A DNA stretch of 64,000 nucleotides, from positions 932,501-996,500 of the forward strand of contig NOKP01000001.1 in NCBI GenBank assembly GCA_002682825.1, read 5' to 3'. The stretch is from Neonectria sp. B-13 (lineage: Eukaryota > Ascomycota > Sordariomycetes > Hypocreales > Nectriaceae). Position 1 is the first letter of the stretch. Each line of letters starts with the position of its first letter. The notes below the pieces were generated by a model. That model was not told the DNA's origin. It ran no database searches and saw nothing but the letters and a program-made list of their open reading frames with translations. The position numbers and the translations under genes are program-made. Positions 43,704 to 54,452 of the stretch are shown here, in pieces.

Positions 43704-45842
43704 ATGACTACAGACGTGAAAGAGTCCGTTGATGGACAGCAGCCTGACAAGGGATCTACCGATGATATCGAAAAGGCTCACGAGACGACCAGCCATGTAG
43801 TGCACGACGAAAAGAATGCGACATGGATTCCCCGGGACGACACTCAGTACGATGTTACCTTCAAGACTTGGATTGTGGCTTCAGTAAGAACAGTTCACCC
43901 CGAATCTGGCGGACAAGCTTTAACAACTATCTCCTAGATCCTTGCCTTTTCATATGGAGTTTCGTTCTGGATTGTCCCGTCTCTGAGCTCGTGCCAGGGT
44001 CTTGTTGCAGCACAACTCGGCGATGCAACCCAGGCCGCGTGGTATGTCCCGATATACACAATGACGGTTACAATGGCGTTCATGTAAGTTTTGATCCTAG
44101 AAGCATCTTGCAGTCTCTGATGTCCTTTAGGATCTGTGGTGCCAACTCTGATCTGTTCGGCCGACGCTGGTTTATCATCACCGGGAACATTCTACTATTT
44201 ATCGGCTTCATTGTTGGGGGTACTGCAAAAAGCAACACCGCCATGATTGTTGCTTGTGCCTTTATTGGATTTGTAAGATAAGATTCGAGAACCCCGAATA
44301 CCATGGGAGTATTGCTAACTTGGAACCAGGGTGCCGGCAATGCGCAACTGGCTGCCTTTGCTCTCCCCGAGCTTCTTCCGAACAAATGGAGACACTCTGC
44401 GATTGTGTTTGCCGGTATGGGCTCTGATATCATATGAACCGAATTATTCTCACGCTCTCTAGATATCGGTGTTTACTTCTCTGTCATCGTCGGCCCCGTG
44501 GCTGGTCGCTTCGCCATTCAACGGGGTGAGGATGTAAGTACCCGCCCATCTCCTGCGAATAACCCAGTTTCTGACTTCCAAAGTGGCGATGGCTATTCTA
44601 TGGGCCTGCAATTGTCATTGTGTTTTCTTTCATCGGACTGTACATGTACTATTTCCCGCCACAACACCCCCGTGGCCTCCCCACCAAGCAAGCCCTGCGC
44701 GAGCTCGACTACGTTGGCGCTCTACTATTCATCGTCGCAACGACTCTCATTCTCACCGGCATTGTCTACACTACGACACTGAATTCCTCTGACCCCAAGG
44801 TCATTGGTACCCTTGTATCCGGGTTCGCTTTGATGACTGCCTTCGCGCTGTGGGAGACGTTCGCCCCGCTGAAGCAGCCGCTCACACCGACCCGCATCTT
44901 CACTCGGGATCACGGCCGAGAACTGACTGCGCCTTTTGTTGCTGGGTTTGTCGTCACCATGTTCTATTACTGCTTGAACGTGGTGTTTCCCACGATGATC
45001 GCCGTGTTCTTCACCGACGAGAATACCGACTTCAAGTACGCCATCGTCTTGACGCTTCCGCAGAACCTCGGCCTCACATTCGGCGCCGTGCTCTTAACGC
45101 TCTTTGGCTCGAAGATCGGGCACTGGCGGTGGACTTTGACGGGGTCTGTTACTATCATGGTAGTTTTTGGTGCCTTGCTCGCACTGGGGAATCCGGATCG
45201 CTTTGGCATGATGATTGCCTTCATCTTCATTGCCGAGGTCGGTTTTGGTTGGGCTCAGTACCTGAGTATTGCGTTCATCCAGTTCGGCACTGACCAGGTG
45301 GAACTTGGTATTTCTGGAGGTCTTGCGTACGTATTGGCTTGTCATTTCGTCCTGTCCACAAGCTAACATCGACCAGGGGCGTGTCTCGTTTCGCAGGAGG
45401 CGCAATCGCCATTTCGTTATACACCACTATCCTGACCAACGTCCAATCTTCGAGCATGCTGAAGCTCGTTCCAGCGGCAGTAACCAAGGCCGGTCTACCC
45501 GAGGGCTCGGTCGACCAGTTGCTGGCTGCTCTGCCATTGGGCTCGGCGGCGCTTCAGCAAGTCCCCGGCATCACCGCAGAGATCATGGCAGCTGCCGGCG
45601 CAGCCTTCCAACAGAGCTACGTTGTCGGCTTGAGAACAACTTGTCTGTCGTCCTTGTCTTTTGGCGTGATTGGAATTATCGGTAAGTTTCCTTTGGTCGT
45701 TTCCTTTGGTCGTTTCCTTCTACAGTTTGCTGACTCTAAATTAGCGTGTCTCTGCTGCCAGGACATTGAGCATAAGATGACTGACAAGATTGAGATCTTC
45801 CTGGAGAATGACAAGCACGCGGACATGAACAAGTACCATTAA
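43704..45842 (+). CDS. MFS exporter, TRI12/siderophore-transporter-like (DHA family, about 14 TM)
   Basis: Membrane transporter predicted to export a toxic or secondary metabolite, or to handle siderophores. Eight exons: 43704-43883, 43938-44083, 44131-44272, 44330-44414, 44463-44533, 44584-45326, 45377-45681 and 45745-45842. They give 589 residues, and all seven introns (47-63 bp) keep frame. A cytosolic N-tail with acidic residues precedes about 14 hydrophobic segments. The MFS loop 2-3 motif DLFGRR, WRWLFYGP after TM6 and the long loop before the last TM are typical of the TRI12 group. The ATG at 43704 is chosen; an upstream GTG frame is not used. The last intron contains a duplicated 13-bp unit. 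Divergent from the SDR gene and followed by the monooxygenase-like gene on the same strand. Confidence 0.92.
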
Positions 45843-46866
45843 ATTATGTTCAGTCCTTAATTGTTGAGAGAATTGGATGCGCAAGCTGAAAGGAAGCGGT
45901 TTTGCAAGGGTGACTGAGGCGATGGGGGTGTGACTTTGATACCCGGACTGTCATTATTTGAATTGAAACAACCCAAAATAGCTCTTGGGAATGAGCATTA
46001 TCTTCTGTCCACAATGCCTTCTCTCAAACGTAGCCATCGGTTGACCGGGATCGGTTCATTATCCCAAGCCTAGTAGTTTTGGTACTCAGACAACTGTCAA
46101 AAGACTGCACTAGTTTGCAAAACTGGGGAAAGTCTCGAGGCTGCTGAATGACTGTCATGTACACCCATCTTCAAGTGATGCAGAAGGGACCCAGCTCCAA
46201 GCAACGCTTACACAGTGACCTGTTTCCCCATGTCTTTATTTGGACAAGCTTTGCCTTCTCAATGGCCCTTTGCCAAGCATTGAGGCTGACTCCTGTGACC
46301 ATGATACAGCGGAAAACGGAACCCGGACGCTTGACACCCCGCCAACAACCCGTACTTGACGACATGCCAGCCAACGGCAGCCAACATGATGGCAGCCATT
46401 TGGCGAGAGCTTTGCCAATGTTGTTCCCGGGCCCTGCTCCCCTCTCCCACAGCGGGGATCCTGGTCCCTCTTCCGCATCACAGGACGGGAACGCGGCTCC
46501 ACCATGACGCCCCGAACCCGATCACAGGAAGCCATTTGTGGGGTAATCGTCACCCCGGGAGGGCTGGGCGAGGTTATTTGCTCCGGGCAGGAAGCTGAGG
46601 AGATCCGCGCTGGATACAGAGTGCCTGATGGGAGCTTGACCCGGACGGCGGGAGTGGGGTGGCATCAGGATTGAAGGAATGGTTAACGACTCCGAGAGGG
46701 GTGAACTTTGGAAAAGGTTCGAGATAAAGAGGAGGCGATGACTTGGAACATTGACAGGAAACGTCTAGAAGAAACCCCAACTCGATTTCACTCTCGAGGC
46801 ATTGAGTCAATTCATCATTTGTTCATACAATATTTCTGTTCAGAACAGATTTGATAGCTTGTGAGG
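45843..46866. other. intergenic region between MFS and ABM-like genes
   Basis: 1.0 kb of MFS 3' flank and promoter of the next gene. Short frames only. It contains the GGGGT..ACCCC inverted element near 46540. Confidence 0.5.
46540..46556. promoter_or_regulatory. GGGGTAATCGTCACCCC inverted element
   Basis: Five-base arms GGGGT/ACCCC with a 7-bp spacer, followed by CGG, about 310-330 bp upstream of the ABM-like ATG. The left half, GGGGTAA, is identical to the half-site in the inverted repeat of the SDR/MFS promoter. Possibly the same regulator. Confidence 0.45.
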
Positions 46867-47612
46867 ATGACGGCCACAATCCCATTAACGGACCGGTTTT
46901 TCCTCTTTGGAAACTGCAACATTATCCCGGACAGATATGACGATGTATGGTTTTGCCGTTCAGTATTGAAGTCAGCTAACCGATACCATCTCAGTGGCAA
47001 GCCGCGTACGACAAGCTCGCCGAGTATGTCTTCGACAAGGAGCCTAACACCCTGACGTACTACTTTGGCATCCCGCTCGAACACGCCTCTAACCCATCCC
47101 GCACCGACAACATGCTCGCCTTCGAGAGCTATCGGTCCCGCGAGGACCTGTACGACGTGCACCTTAAATCCGAGGTCATGACGACCACGTTCCTCCCCAC
47201 GGCGGGCCCGACTATGACGACGGGCCTGGACCTTACGCACTTCGCCGCCGTGGGTGGCTTCCTCGACCTCAGCGGCCAGAAGACCGAGTGCGGGCTCATG
47301 CACGACATCCAGATCCGGTGCGTTGACGGGGCGGCGCGCGAGGAGTTCCTGGGCGTGCTGAAGCTGCTATGCTCCACCGTCGAGGAGCGGCAGCAGGACG
47401 GCAAGGGCGAGGTATTGACGTTCATGGGGCTCAAGTCGCTGGACAACGAGACGGGCGCGAGGATCTTTGCGCGATACAAGAGCCGTGAGGTGTGGGAAGC
47501 GTTCTTGCGCGGGGATCTGATCCAGGCGTTCTGGGAGTCGGTAAAGCCGAGTATTTCGAGTATGGATGCTAAAGCATTTGCGCCGAACGGAAAGGGATGG
47601 TTGTGGAAGTGA
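46867..47612 (+). CDS. dimeric alpha/beta-barrel protein, ABM monooxygenase-like
   Basis: Two exons, 46867-46944 and 46995-47612, with a 50-bp phase-0 intron (branch CTAAC), giving 231 residues. The sequence falls into two ferredoxin-like halves. The first has YDKLAEYVFDKEPNTLTYYFG and a downstream FESYRSREDLYDVHLKSE, the pattern of antibiotic-biosynthesis-monooxygenase (ABM) domains: a His in the helix after the third strand, then a Phe/Leu-rich strand. The second half repeats it with FMGLKSLDNETGARIFARYKSREVWEAF. ABM proteins oxidise aromatic polyketides without cofactor, or act as heme or quinone enzymes; which role applies cannot be read here. No targeting signal. Same strand as the MFS exporter and probably part of the same small cluster. 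The 3' end converges on a small membrane-protein gene. Confidence 0.8.
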
Positions 47613-47870
47613 GGCAGTTCGTCGGGTTTTGGATTTCGTCAAATGTCCTCCATTGATAATCCGTTAATTTACATCCTTCGTCGAGTTGGATTTTCCAACC
47701 CGTGTGGTAACCTGGTCCGACATAGTCGAACAGGCTGATAAAACATTATTAAGCTCCGTGAGCTGGTGACAGAATCGGCTGTCTTTTGGTTTCGTTTATT
47801 CCCCCAAACTCCTTTTCTTGGCAAATGGCTGGCTGTAAAGCAAAAATGCACACGAAGCTTTCGTTTCTCG

Positions 47871-48589
47871 TCAGACTCGGTACCCGGTGATCTCGTACCA
47901 GGGATCATTGGGTGGTGGACGGTTTCGGCGGCGTCGTCTGCGTCTCCGTCGTCGATCGGCGGCACGGGCATCCCTCGAGCAGTCCACGCAGCCCCAGACG
48001 GCCAAGATGAATCGCCAGGCACTGTGATGCTTGTCAGCGAATACGGCATTGAGAATATACCTAGGGTGCACCTACACTTGCGCAAGAAGGGCCCACAGAG
48101 CTGCCATGAGGTACTTCTCCTGTCGTCGTTCGTCGCTGGTGGCATCGTCCGAGTCTTTCCCGATATGGATGTTGGACACCCACATCATGATCATGCCACC
48201 GATGCACAGCGCAAGCGAGAACAAATCGTGGAGCACTCGTCGAGATGTCGAGAGACGCGGGAGCGTTTGCCAGGTATCGGTGAGGGCGACGACCTCCCAG
48301 CTATCGTTGAGCATGGCGATGGCGGACTAGCGACTGGTCTTAGCTTCTCAACACCACCAAATTTTGCATGACGGCGCCCGAACATGCGATTGAAACAGCA
48401 AATAAAGCCTCAGAATTCGGAACTTACCCCCATAATGCCAGCAACAACGATTTGGCCTTTGGACGGCCATGATTTGCCCACATAAGCTAGCAGGAGCACC
48501 GCCAAAACGCCTGTCGCCCAGGCGAGGCCCCTGAGGCCCGCCTGGAGCAGGCCGAGGTGCGCGGGCAGGAAGCGCGGAGGAGGAGGCAT
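47871..48589 (-). CDS. small conserved fungal membrane protein with Arg-rich C-terminus
   Basis: Three exons, 48589-48428, 48326-48076 and 48021-47871, joined by 101- and 54-bp introns (the second with a GCTGAC branch) in consistent phase; 187 residues. There are about four hydrophobic segments: 23-37 (GVLAVLLLAYVG), about 45-60, about 88-106 (HDLFSLALCIGGMIMMW) and about 130-150 (LMAALWALLAQVAWRFILAVWGC). After the last span come DCSRDARAADR and a run of ten Arg, then RPPPNDPWYEITGYRV. The topology resembles MARVEL-type four-span proteins, but I cannot assign it with certainty. The Arg run would sit on the cytosolic face. It lies downstream of the metalloreductase on the same strand, about 620 bp away. 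Function unknown. Confidence 0.75.
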
Positions 48590-49211
48590 CGCCGCGCAGG
48601 ATCGCAGTCTCTATTCCGAGGACATCGAGAGAGGCGAGGGAGCAGAGTTGAGGGCGAGCGCTGGGCGAGAAAAACTCGACGGCGTCGGAGGAGTTGAGAC
48701 AAGTTCGGTGAGACGAGGTTGCGGTCGCGGCAACGAAACCAGGGGAGTGGATGTTTTGCGCATGCACAGGTTTTGGAGCTATTCGAAGAGGCGCCGGTCG
48801 AAGTGGAGCGCAGTGTGGTGCATGAGTCGCATTCCAGACCGATTCTGGAACTTTTTCAGGGATGGTCGGTCGTGCCTTCTTTTATTTATTTTTTCGATGT
48901 TGGCCCGGTATTTGCGAGATGGCAACAATCAGCGATGACAGATAGGGCTGATGGACTCAGATGCAGTGTGTAGTTGGAGGATGCAACTCGAGATTGAAGA
49001 TTGAGGATTTCAGCCGTTGTTGGGACTTGGAACTCGGACCCTTTCCCGGTCCCTTGGAACCCTGGACCCCTTCCCCCTTCTCCTTGCTTCAGGCTCATGC
49101 AGGTGTTCTGTGCTAAACTGCTAACAATTACTAGGCCCGGCCAAACCATCTCAAATCGGGCCTGTATTTCTCATGATGGACCCCGTGGAGTCGTACCATC
49201 CACCCAAGTAA
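48590..49211. other. intergenic region, 0.6 kb
   Basis: Promoter of the small membrane protein and 3' flank of the metalloreductase, both on the minus strand. Low-complexity Pro/Ser-coding frames occur on the minus strand at 48348-48767 but overlap the real exon 1 in another frame. No extra gene. Confidence 0.5.
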
Positions 49212-51165
49212 TTAAAATGAATACTCCTCCACGTGCAAATAGATCCCCTGGGCGCCAGTCCCCTTGTGCACGGCTCTCTCGTCGCTTAGTTGGCTGACGC
49301 AGTTTCTCGTCCGCGCAACCACCTCCGGCCCGCCGCAGACCACCACCGCCGTCTCGCCCCACGCCTGCTCGACCGGCTCGCGGATCAGAGCATCGATGTT
49401 CGGGCGACTGGTGTACTCTCGAACCAGCTCAGGGGTGACCGTCGTGGTGGTACCGCTACTCCTGCAGGGCGACATGGGCTTCTCGCCTGGTGGCGTGCTG
49501 GCGCTGGCGCTGCAACAGCAACCGCCCGACTTCTCTACTATGACGGGCTCGATGCTATTCTCTGAGTCGCTCTGGGGGCCCGGCTTGGCAAGGGAGACCG
49601 GTGCTTGCTCGCCCTTGTTGGCCCCTGTTATCGCGACATGCACCCTCACCGTCATGCCCTTGTCCCTAGCGATACGACTTGCCTCCTCGGTTCTCTCCAC
49701 GTAATAGTTGATCTCCTCCGCCGTCCGCGCCATTAACACAACCTCGACTCTCCGCAAACAATTCTCTCCCTTGGCGTTTGCAATGCACTCGAGGATTGGC
49801 ACCGTAAAGCTGGCCCCGGTCGAAGCTCCGATAAGAACCATCGTCTCGTAGACGTCCCACCGGGGTGGAGCGCCGTACGGGCCCGACACGAATCCGGTGA
49901 GCTCCGACGTAGGGTTCTTGGTCGCGTACTCGTGGATCCTCTTCGAGAAGCCCGCTTGAGCGCGAACAACTAGCTGAATGCTGTTACAACAGCATGTGCC
50001 CTCCAGTTTGTGCGCGCAGGCAATTGTGTACGGGTGCGCCTCCAAGGGCCCGAGTCGAGGAATCCAAAGGTAGATGTGCTGGCCTGCCTTCCATTCAAAG
50101 TGGACGTCCTTGATGGTTACCACGGTGGTCGAAGGGCAGACAGCTCGAACAGTGACACGATGTCCCACGCGCTTCATGCCCTGGCAGGCCGACCCATTTG
50201 ATCGCAACCGTATATTCTGCCACAGCAGGAGGAGCCACCTTGCGGCGCGATCAAAGACGAGGAACGAAACGCTCATCCAGAGCAGGTAGCGAGCGTTGGA
50301 AGGAATGTGCTTGTGCAGCAGCCACAGCATGATGATGCTCGATAGCACATGCTGTACCACCCACACTTCGTAGGCAAGCCGCCGAATCGGCACCACGCCG
50401 ACAACGACGTTCCACAACAGGATTCCCCAGGCCCCGATGCCGTACTTGACGAGGGGCATGATCTGCAGCTCAAAGGCGACAAAGTCGGCCTTCACCCACA
50501 AGGTCCAGAAGTGGAAGCCATGAACCGTCGCAGTGACGAACATGGTGCGCGCGACCCAGCGATGCAGCCAGTTGAGCCTCTCGTGGCCGGTGCCGATGAG
50601 GAAGCCGACGACGTTGACCTTCATAGCGAGCAGGTACAGCAGCGGGAGCTGGCAGAGGGCGACCCATGCGTTGCGGTAGCCGATGCGCTCATAGTAGTAG
50701 ACGTCATTCTGGACCGAGTTCCAGCGCATGAGGTAGACGATGACGGCCCAGTAGCAGGCGAGGACGAAGACCCGGCCGAGGGGAGGCGGCGTTGCCCATC
50801 GGAAACCGTTGAAGGGGACGTAATACTGCGGGTGGCCTATCTCGCGGACGATGGCCGTCGCGGTGGCCCAGGCCTGGCTGAGGGGGCCTTGGGGCCGTGT
50901 AGGATGCTCGATCGAGGGATTGTGACAGGCTTTTAACCTGTTGGAAGCGATATGTTAGGTTAGATTCCAGAGCAGCCGCGGTGGCCTTTGTTCACGGGAT
51001 ATCTTGAGTCTCGACCTACCTTTGGCGGGCGTCGTACTGGTTGATGCTACGGACGACGGCCAGTGAACCGACGACTCCGGCGATGGTGTACCAGTACCCA
51101 CGCGCAAAAGCGTAGTTGGTATCCATACCCAGGCCGGGATCATGATGCATGTGTTCCATATCCAT
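49212..51165 (-). CDS. ferric/cupric reductase (FRE/NOX superfamily transmembrane metalloreductase)
   Basis: Plasma-membrane flavocytochrome predicted to carry electrons from cytosolic NADPH through FAD and two hemes to extracellular Fe3+ or Cu2+. Two exons, 51165-51020 and 50937-49212, with an 82-bp intron; 623 residues. The N-terminus MDMEHMHHDPGLGMD is Met/His-rich, like copper-transporter ectodomains. One TM precedes the ferric-reductase domain, which carries the four heme ligands His174/His188 and His245/His259, each pair with 13 residues between. FAD-binding HPYT is at 350-353, the NADPH site LIGASTGAS near 417-425, and the C-terminal VVCGGP. Two CCC clusters, one in the FAD region (KLEGTCCCNS) and one in a Ser-rich insertion before the C-terminus (SGGCCCSAS), are unusual. 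Divergent from the X325 copper-protein gene. Confidence 0.93.
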
Positions 51166-52737
51166 TGTGAGCAAACGCAAACGGCTGTCGCCGTTGGTGG
51201 TGGGGTTGTTGGTGTTTGGTTTTCGAGGCGTTAAGTCTTGGGTCTACTCGCCAGGAGGAGACTCGGAGACCAGGAGGATAGAAGAAGACAATACAGTTGT
51301 GACGTCTGCGTTTGAGATCCGGCGATTCAGGCGGCCATGATCTCCTGTGTCCTATCGACTCCCGTTGTTGGTTGACAGAGGACCAAAATGCGGGGGATGG
51401 GATGGCTGGAGTGGGAAAACGCGAGAACGCTTTAGTCGTCAAGACAGAGACCGAGGTATTGCAATATGTGACTCGGAAACGAATGCGATGGGCTTGTGTG
51501 ATTGTCTGTAGAAAAACGTGGGCTGCGTCTGTGTCTCGGCGTCTTTGTCGAGTCTTGGAATCTCGAGATGTCGAGTGAGATGCGATGAGCGTCGGGATAT
51601 GCTTGCTTACGAATGGGAACCAGATCAGCATGTCACTTTGCGCGAGTATTGATTGGAGAAAAGGCACAAGACAGCGCGAGCAAGAAAAACGGTCCCTAAG
51701 CTAGTGTCTCTGTGTCTGTCTGCATGGCGCATCCTCGCTTCTATGAGCTGTCTCCCATGTTTGCGTCCTGTCTCGTCCAACCACGATGCAGTGGCCTTGT
51801 TTGACCACCGTTCGTCTCCCGGATCTTGCCCGCTCCGTAGTACTTCGCTCGTCTCATGGCCTCTTCCCTGTGCCGGGTATCCGAGATCCGAAGAAAGCTG
51901 TTTTCGTCTGGCATCAAAGCCCAGCATTGAGACTGATGGCAGTTGTAGTTCTGTCTAGTCGCTCGGCAAAAGAGGAGCAAACTTGCTCAAACAACCTCAG
52001 GGCCCGTGCACAAGGCTCCTCCCGATTGGATCGCTGCTAATCCCTGTCGATCTCGCCTGGAGGAGATCCCACTTGGTTCGCCAAGCTTGGACGTTTTTGG
52101 CACCTTTATGGCATCTCGTCAGCTCCTCCGTGTGTTGATGTGCCGCGCCTTCCAGCGAGACTCACCTGCGTGCTGTTGCGATAGTTGGAGAGATGCGGCA
52201 ATGCTGGAACTAGAAATAACAATACTCGCGTGTTTTCGAAAGCAAATACCTACTACGGAGCAGAAAAACAAAACAAAATAATAATCTGGCCTACTCCAAT
52301 GCCGTGGGCTATCTCTGATCATCATGGAGACTCGAGTGCCAATGCAGGTCTCAACGTCTCTCTCCAACCATGACACAGGCTGTTTCAGACAATCGACTCA
52401 TTAAGCCTCTCCAGTAGGTACCCGTGTTTCTGCATTGAGTGGTGCAGCCGCCAACCCCAAGCTCCTGGGCTCTTCTGAGTTACACCATCGCGTGCCGGCC
52501 GTTCCTCTCACCTGCCTTAGCCTCCGATTCCCGCACCTCAGCTACAAAAAGCCACTGACGCGCCCAGAGCTCCGATTTCTTTCCTCTTGGTCTTCTCCGC
52601 ATTGTTGCTTCCCCTTCTCCATTGTGCTGTTAATCACTGACTGTTGCCGGGCTCTTCACTCCTCCAAGTCCTCCTTCACACGATCCATCGCCAACCTCGT
52701 CACCACTACAACTACAACTACTCTCCCCCTCCTCAAA
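51166..52737. other. divergent promoter of metalloreductase and X325 copper protein genes
   Basis: 1.57 kb shared by two genes that fit one pathway. Contains the Mac1-type inverted element at 51976-51989. The right end (52480-52737) is C/T-rich with an ACTACA repeat just before the X325 ATG. No ORF that I support. Confidence 0.65.
51976..51989. promoter_or_regulatory. inverted copper-element-like pair GAGCAAACTTGCTC
   Basis: GAGCAAA is the reverse complement of TTTGCTC, the core of the yeast Mac1 copper-response element. It is followed immediately by an opposite-facing TTGCTCA. The arms GAGCAA/TTGCTC are separated by two bases. It sits almost at the midpoint of the divergent promoter (about 810 and 750 bp from the two ATGs). 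Function inferred from the motif and the neighbours. Confidence 0.45.
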
Positions 52738-53505
52738 ATGCGCACCAACGCCCTCCTCTCCGCGGCGGCCCTCTGCGGCTTCTCGCTGGCCCACTTCGAG
52801 CTCAAGTACCCCGAGTCCATCGGCTTCAGCGACGAAAACGAAGGCGACTCTCCCTGCGGCGGCTACACCCCCGACTTCTCCGACAAGGACAAGATTGTCG
52901 ATTTCCACGTCGGCGGCGAGGCCATTGCCGTTCGTTCGACCCACCAACAGTCCAACTGGTTATTCCGTGTCACCACCGACGAGAAGGCCAAGTCGGGCTG
53001 GGAGCAGCTCTTCCCCATTGTTCAGCAGAGCGGTCTTGGCGACTTCTGCGAGCCCAAGATCACTGTCAACGAGAGCTACATTGGCAAGAAGGGCATTGTG
53101 AGCGTCGTCTCCTCTGCCGCCGACGGTCTGCTGTACCAGGTTAGCCTCCTTGATTTCCGTCTTTGAGTCGGAGCTGTGATTAACTCTTTTGCTTTACAGT
53201 GCATCGTCGCCAACTTCGTCAAGGGTTCCGCCGACGCACCCTCTGAGTGCAAAAACGCCTCCTCCGTCAAGGCCTCCTTCACTGACGACGAAGACCTCTC
53301 CGCTCTTGTCGACACCAACTCTAGCAGCGGCAGCGCCAGTGGAAGTGCTTCTGTATCGTCGACTGCTTCATCGACCGGTTCTGCAGCCTCAGCGACCGAG
53401 AGTGACGGCGCAGCGTCGGCCCTGCAGGCGTGGTCCGTTACTGGCCTGGGTAGCATCATTAGCATGCTTTCGATGGTGTTTGTTGGAGGAGCTGTGATGA
53501 TTTAA
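52738..53505 (+). CDS. GPI-anchored X325 (BIM1/Cbi1-type) LPMO-like copper-binding protein
   Basis: Two exons, 52738-53139 and 53200-53505, with a 60-bp phase-0 intron; 235 residues. A signal peptide (1-18, ending GFSLA) is followed directly by His19, so the mature protein begins HFELKYPESIGF with the N-terminal His that forms a copper histidine brace in LPMO folds. The core continues with DSPCGGYTPDF, a second His in DFHVGG, the pair C-x-P in GDFCEPK, and CIVANFV after the intron. These are typical of the X325 family (family knowledge). A Ser/Ala-rich stalk (about 175-210) and a hydrophobic C-terminal tail (about 215-235) indicate a GPI anchor. X325 proteins bind copper but do not cleave polysaccharides; Cryptococcus Bim1/Cbi1 is needed for copper import and cell-wall integrity. 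Divergent metalloreductase gene supports a copper-uptake role. Confidence 0.9.
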
Positions 53506-54452
53506 TGCATTGGCTGTATATAGTAGAGACCAGTGGCAAAAGGCTGTACACGTACAAAAGATTGGTCATTTTTAGCGAATTTATCACGACGCAGCCCAGT
53601 CAGGCTGCTTTCCAGGAACGTTCTTTGCGATTGCAGTGAGCGGATAGTCATGAGCATTGCCATAAAACCCGCCTTTTTTATTATAATGAGCACGTTGCCA
53701 TAAGTCCAAGAGGCATGAAGATTATTGGTGTAGTCCAAGGTGAGTAAATGTAATCCCCTGATCGTCCATGATATTGAGAGATCGATCTGAAAAGCGACGG
53801 CATCTGATATTGTGCCTCTCGAAGATTGCTTGCACAACCGTTCTTTCCATAACCCCGAAGACACGCGGAGCAAGGCGATTCACCATCACACTGAGGTTCA
53901 ATCCGTTGGCTGACCTAGGAGATACGGTGCAGACTGTACTCACTCTGGTCTTTTGAGACGCCGAGTCGACGGAAAACCAGTTGGCAAGGGCCGAGGTGTT
54001 TGGCAGAAGAGCTTCTCCTGTTTTGTACTGTGCAAGTCTAGATCTGTCGAGATCACAACTGGCGGATCTTGGCTTAACAAGGCATCTTGAGAACTCGAGT
54101 TAACGTCGTCGAGGGCACTCAAGGAGGAAATCGGGCAAGGCAGCTCGACGGGTTCATTGGAAGCTCCACCAAGCTCGCCGAGATGTTGGTGAGTGACTGG
54201 GCAAGATCAAAGTCAATCTGCAAGTTCGCGTCAAAGAATCCCCCCGGCACTGACCTGAGAGAAGCACCAGGCATAAGTGTGAAATTGCATAGAGGCTGGT
54301 CTTGCGAAAAGAGCTCGGGCTACAGTCACTTCTGTTGTTTCTATCATGGCCATGCTTGAGCATCGGACAAGTTGCGGTTTGTGTCTCTGTTCATTTCAAG
54401 TTCAGACTCCCCATGTTGACCCACGGTTAAGCTGTCACCTGCGGGAGACGGT

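Noticed and set aside
45686..45717. duplicated 13-bp unit (TTTCCTTTGGTCG) in MFS intron 7
   Set aside because: A small duplication within an intron, with no sign of function.
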